From contig JBOGCH010000044.1 of NCBI GenBank assembly GCA_051656645.1, positions 83,989-147,988 on the forward strand: 64,000 bases of DNA, read 5' to 3'. Source of the stretch: JBOGCH01 sp051656645 (GTDB lineage Bacteria > Bacteroidota > Bacteroidia > Bacteroidales > Marinifilaceae). The position numbers were made by a program, and so were the translations under genes. The notes below the pieces were generated by a model, which searched no databases, was not told the origin of the DNA, and saw only the letters and a list, made by a program, of their open reading frames with translations. Numbering within the stretch: position 1 is the stretch's first letter; the number at the start of each line of letters is the position of its first letter. Shown piece after piece: positions 63,401-64,000 of the stretch.

Positions 63401-63820
63401 AAAGTAGAAGATGGAGCTAAAGGTGATGCCGATTTTGCAGGGTACGTCACAGCTAGTTTCAATAACCAATCATTATATCTATTTAATATTGATGATAAGA
63501 ATGCCATTAATACGCCAGAAGAAGGTACAACTAACTTGAATTTTGGTGCAAAAACATTTAAATCAGCTAGTAAGTTTGGTAGACATGTGTGTAAGATTCA
63601 GATTGATATGAAGGAACTTGATCCAGGTACTCATGACAAATTTTACGCTTCATTCGAATTGGTATATGATACTGCCACTGAAACTTGGACTCCAAATGAT
63701 AAATCAAATAAAATAGTTGCTGATGGTGATACATTTAAGTTGCGTATTCTTTGGGATAAAGCTGATCCAATTGTACAAGAGGAATTCATAGAAATTGAAT
63801 TCAAACTAGGATGGAAATAA
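60434..63820 (+). CDS. BACON-repeat MACPF-domain lipoprotein
   Basis: A 1128-residue lipoprotein. The lipobox ends at Cys24 and is followed by QEDE, an acidic sequence like the Bacteroidetes lipoprotein export signal, so surface exposure is likely. Seven BACON domains of about 90 residues follow (about 32-117, 118-207, 208-296, 297-394, 395-487, 488-575, 576-672), each with a NxxWxV/I-type core and ending in QSA/QEA/QQA/QDA. Residues about 680-965 are a MACPF domain, with FVDKYGTHVVTGFVLGG at 824-840 as signature and glycine-rich strands (FGIAVGAGFELAGYGG). A C-terminal beta-rich domain (978-1128) is not recognised. MACPF proteins oligomerise into pores; Bacteroidales BSAPs kill related strains. 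The N-terminal array may hold the pore domain away from the cell surface. Confidence 0.85.
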   Translation: MKQNSIKLITNILLCMFIGLFSACQEDEIPFISLSSDYHLINNDIQKISFDVYSNTNWEVVSNADWCELQTKSGRNKGIVNLVVQANPAPTERTATLQISGGFGLDVTVTIKQSGTSGILDVSTKQIAMTKEGGEHQLTVIANHDWKVSSSSPSWCRISKESGSLVESFSVLVDPNETGAERRSEILIISEIEGKHFTQKVLVNQSASNASLIVSPMDLAINNETREIALTIVSNESWKATTTESWCIPVTTDGQGDATIAINVEENTTGQARTGVITVTTTNNGDVAISTFTLSQSATKHFFATGTEKIDVSAQGGQSVIHITANIDWKLTLPNKEMVSFVDDKIVEQGIESKEVIINVQPNTTGKARAVTIKAIATLPDGTIIEKDITVNQEAQNSGLVVSPNYKVIKKAGEEFTVNVIAEGQWQIASDKLAQWVTVSTTEGNADGEFTITVAENVTTDERETEVVVFTGAENGERITQTIKIKQSAYEQSITLTPSSLEMSTFQIEAKAIVESSDIVELIIIDDSWCTATLTDNVITVTATPNMTATDRTATILVKATSENGDVVSESLTVTQQAGSGKLIEFNEDNFELSHKTEKTVVTVTTVGNWEIVNFEEIPNWFTIDVPATNQGSSIINIQTSENKHSSPRKFTLVFRSEYSDELYTLNIYQDANPDVVGVNYLYLGKGYDASKEYANAKCTKAPVLDWELLTLNGHVADILTSDETNEHVIMGKTLEEYENNLSFKAGISGSVAGFTASIESNFSTGTLSSAENSFATKRLICQKQVIKLYESVLANDLDECLSSEFINDLERLSNDEQWTAARFVDKYGTHVVTGFVLGGALEYSMTADVTSLTNTEDFGIAVGAGFELAGYGGTAETGFNTFNSVKTASSNFEAKLICKGGDSQYTTNDEKASPEAFTNWLTSLNEPQKWVMIDYAGSAMIPIYEFIKDKPTKDAIKNAVESVLKGYPLEDQKSTHRVLTLNAIKLHTKVEDGAKGDADFAGYVTASFNNQSLYLFNIDDKNAINTPEEGTTNLNFGAKTFKSASKFGRHVCKIQIDMKELDPGTHDKFYASFELVYDTATETWTPNDKSNKIVADGDTFKLRILWDKADPIVQEEFIEIEFKLGWK

Positions 63821-63827
63821 CCCACCC

Positions 63828-63857
63828 TTTACAGAGAGGAAACCTCCTCTCTGTAAA
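63828..63857 (+). terminator. Hairpin after the MACPF gene
   Basis: A 13-bp perfect stem (63828-63840 with 63845-63857) with the loop AACC, seven bases after the stop codon. Confidence 0.75.
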
Positions 63858-63861
63858 ACAC

Positions 63862-63905
63862 AAAAAGAGGCTGTCTAACAATAAAATGTTAGATGGCCTC
63901 TTTTT
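63862..63905. terminator. Second terminator, AAGAGG type
   Basis: A 19-bp stem with two mismatches (63862-63880 with 63887-63905), loop ATAAAA, followed by T. Same style as at 80-120. Confidence 0.8.
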
Positions 63906-63942
63906 CTTTAGTATTTCCATAAATATCTATTCTAAAATCAGT

Positions 63943-64000
63943 TTATGCGGCCATACTTTGGATTTCATGTTTCTGTGAGCGTCTATTTATCAATAATATG
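63943..64000 (-). CDS. Possible C-terminal end of a minus-strand gene (partial)
   Basis: On the minus strand a frame open to the window edge ends ILLINRRSQKHEIQSMAA at a TAA (63943-63945). A hydrophobic stretch followed by a basic tail would suit a membrane protein, and the terminator at 63862-63905 could serve it. Only 18 codons are visible, so this may be chance. Confidence 0.25.
   Translation of the reverse strand, partial: ILLINRRSQKHEIQSMAA

Overview
The window looks like an AT-rich chromosomal segment of a Bacteroidales bacterium. The reasons are promoters of the Bacteroidetes type (TTG about 19-21 bases upstream of TAnnTTTG), no Shine-Dalgarno sequences, and families largely confined to that group: DUF6266, DUF4286, DUF4492 with cydAB, FimB/Mfa2 and Mfa1 fimbrial subunits, DUF3575/DUF3868 proteins, BACON domains, type III glutamine synthetase and 6-bladed beta-propeller lipoproteins. 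Genus cannot be fixed from the sequence alone.

Layout. 1-4.6 kb: tail of an outer-membrane protein, a large palindromic repeat, a DUF6266 protein, an IPT/TIG lipoprotein and two tandem L,D-transpeptidases. 4.6-15.6 kb: housekeeping metabolism and translation (aldehyde dehydrogenase, glyA, a glsB-like lipid N-acyltransferase, rplU-rpmA, serS, DUF4286, ruvC, kbl, glnN). 15.7-22.8 kb: a beta-propeller lipoprotein, a DMT-like protein, a prolyl-tRNA deacylase, cstA, a fimbrillin-like lipoprotein, tRNA-Gly and tRNA-Tyr, and a LuxR-type regulator/hemerythrin/YkgJ cluster. 23.1-31.1 kb: an orphan ECF sigma factor, a second palindromic repeat, and a four-gene operon (two ThDP enzymes, an FAD/Fe-S D-lactate dehydrogenase-like protein, a SatP-like acetate transporter) that fits quinone-linked lactate-to-acetate oxidation. 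31.2-34.3 kb: an accessory patch with an IS4-family element killed by a nonsense codon, two exported hypotheticals and a lipoprotein remnant. 34.4-35.7 kb: divIC, ruvX, def.

36.1-44.6 kb is a complete Mfa/Fim-type fimbrial operon: DUF3575, DUF3868/OmpA-like, major subunit, anchor, a probable tip adhesin with a C-terminal Lcl/FISUMP-like domain, and a further accessory subunit. 44.6-50.4 kb holds a reduced comEC, trkA-trkH and an AI-2E-type exporter. After a third palindromic repeat come DUF4492-cydA-cydB-vanZ-ybjQ (50.9-54.6 kb), purM, uraA and a flavin reductase. 58.3-63.8 kb is a second DUF3575-DUF3868-like pair, here followed by one 1128-residue lipoprotein with seven BACON repeats and a MACPF pore-forming domain instead of fimbrial subunits.

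The two most unusual items are that DUF3575/DUF3868-like/BACON-MACPF operon, which looks like a fimbrial assembly platform re-used to display or export a pore-forming protein, and a family of large intergenic palindromes. The two sister palindromes (about 23.76-23.96 and 50.51-50.71 kb) are built from 11-nt units in an identical mirrored layout (3 units, 7 nt, 4 units, CTATAG core, 4 units, 7 nt, 3 units), and a third (371-479) shares the 4 x 11-nt arms with TTCG in the same place in almost every unit. Cytochrome bd and the lactate/pyruvate operon could be linked through the quinone pool.
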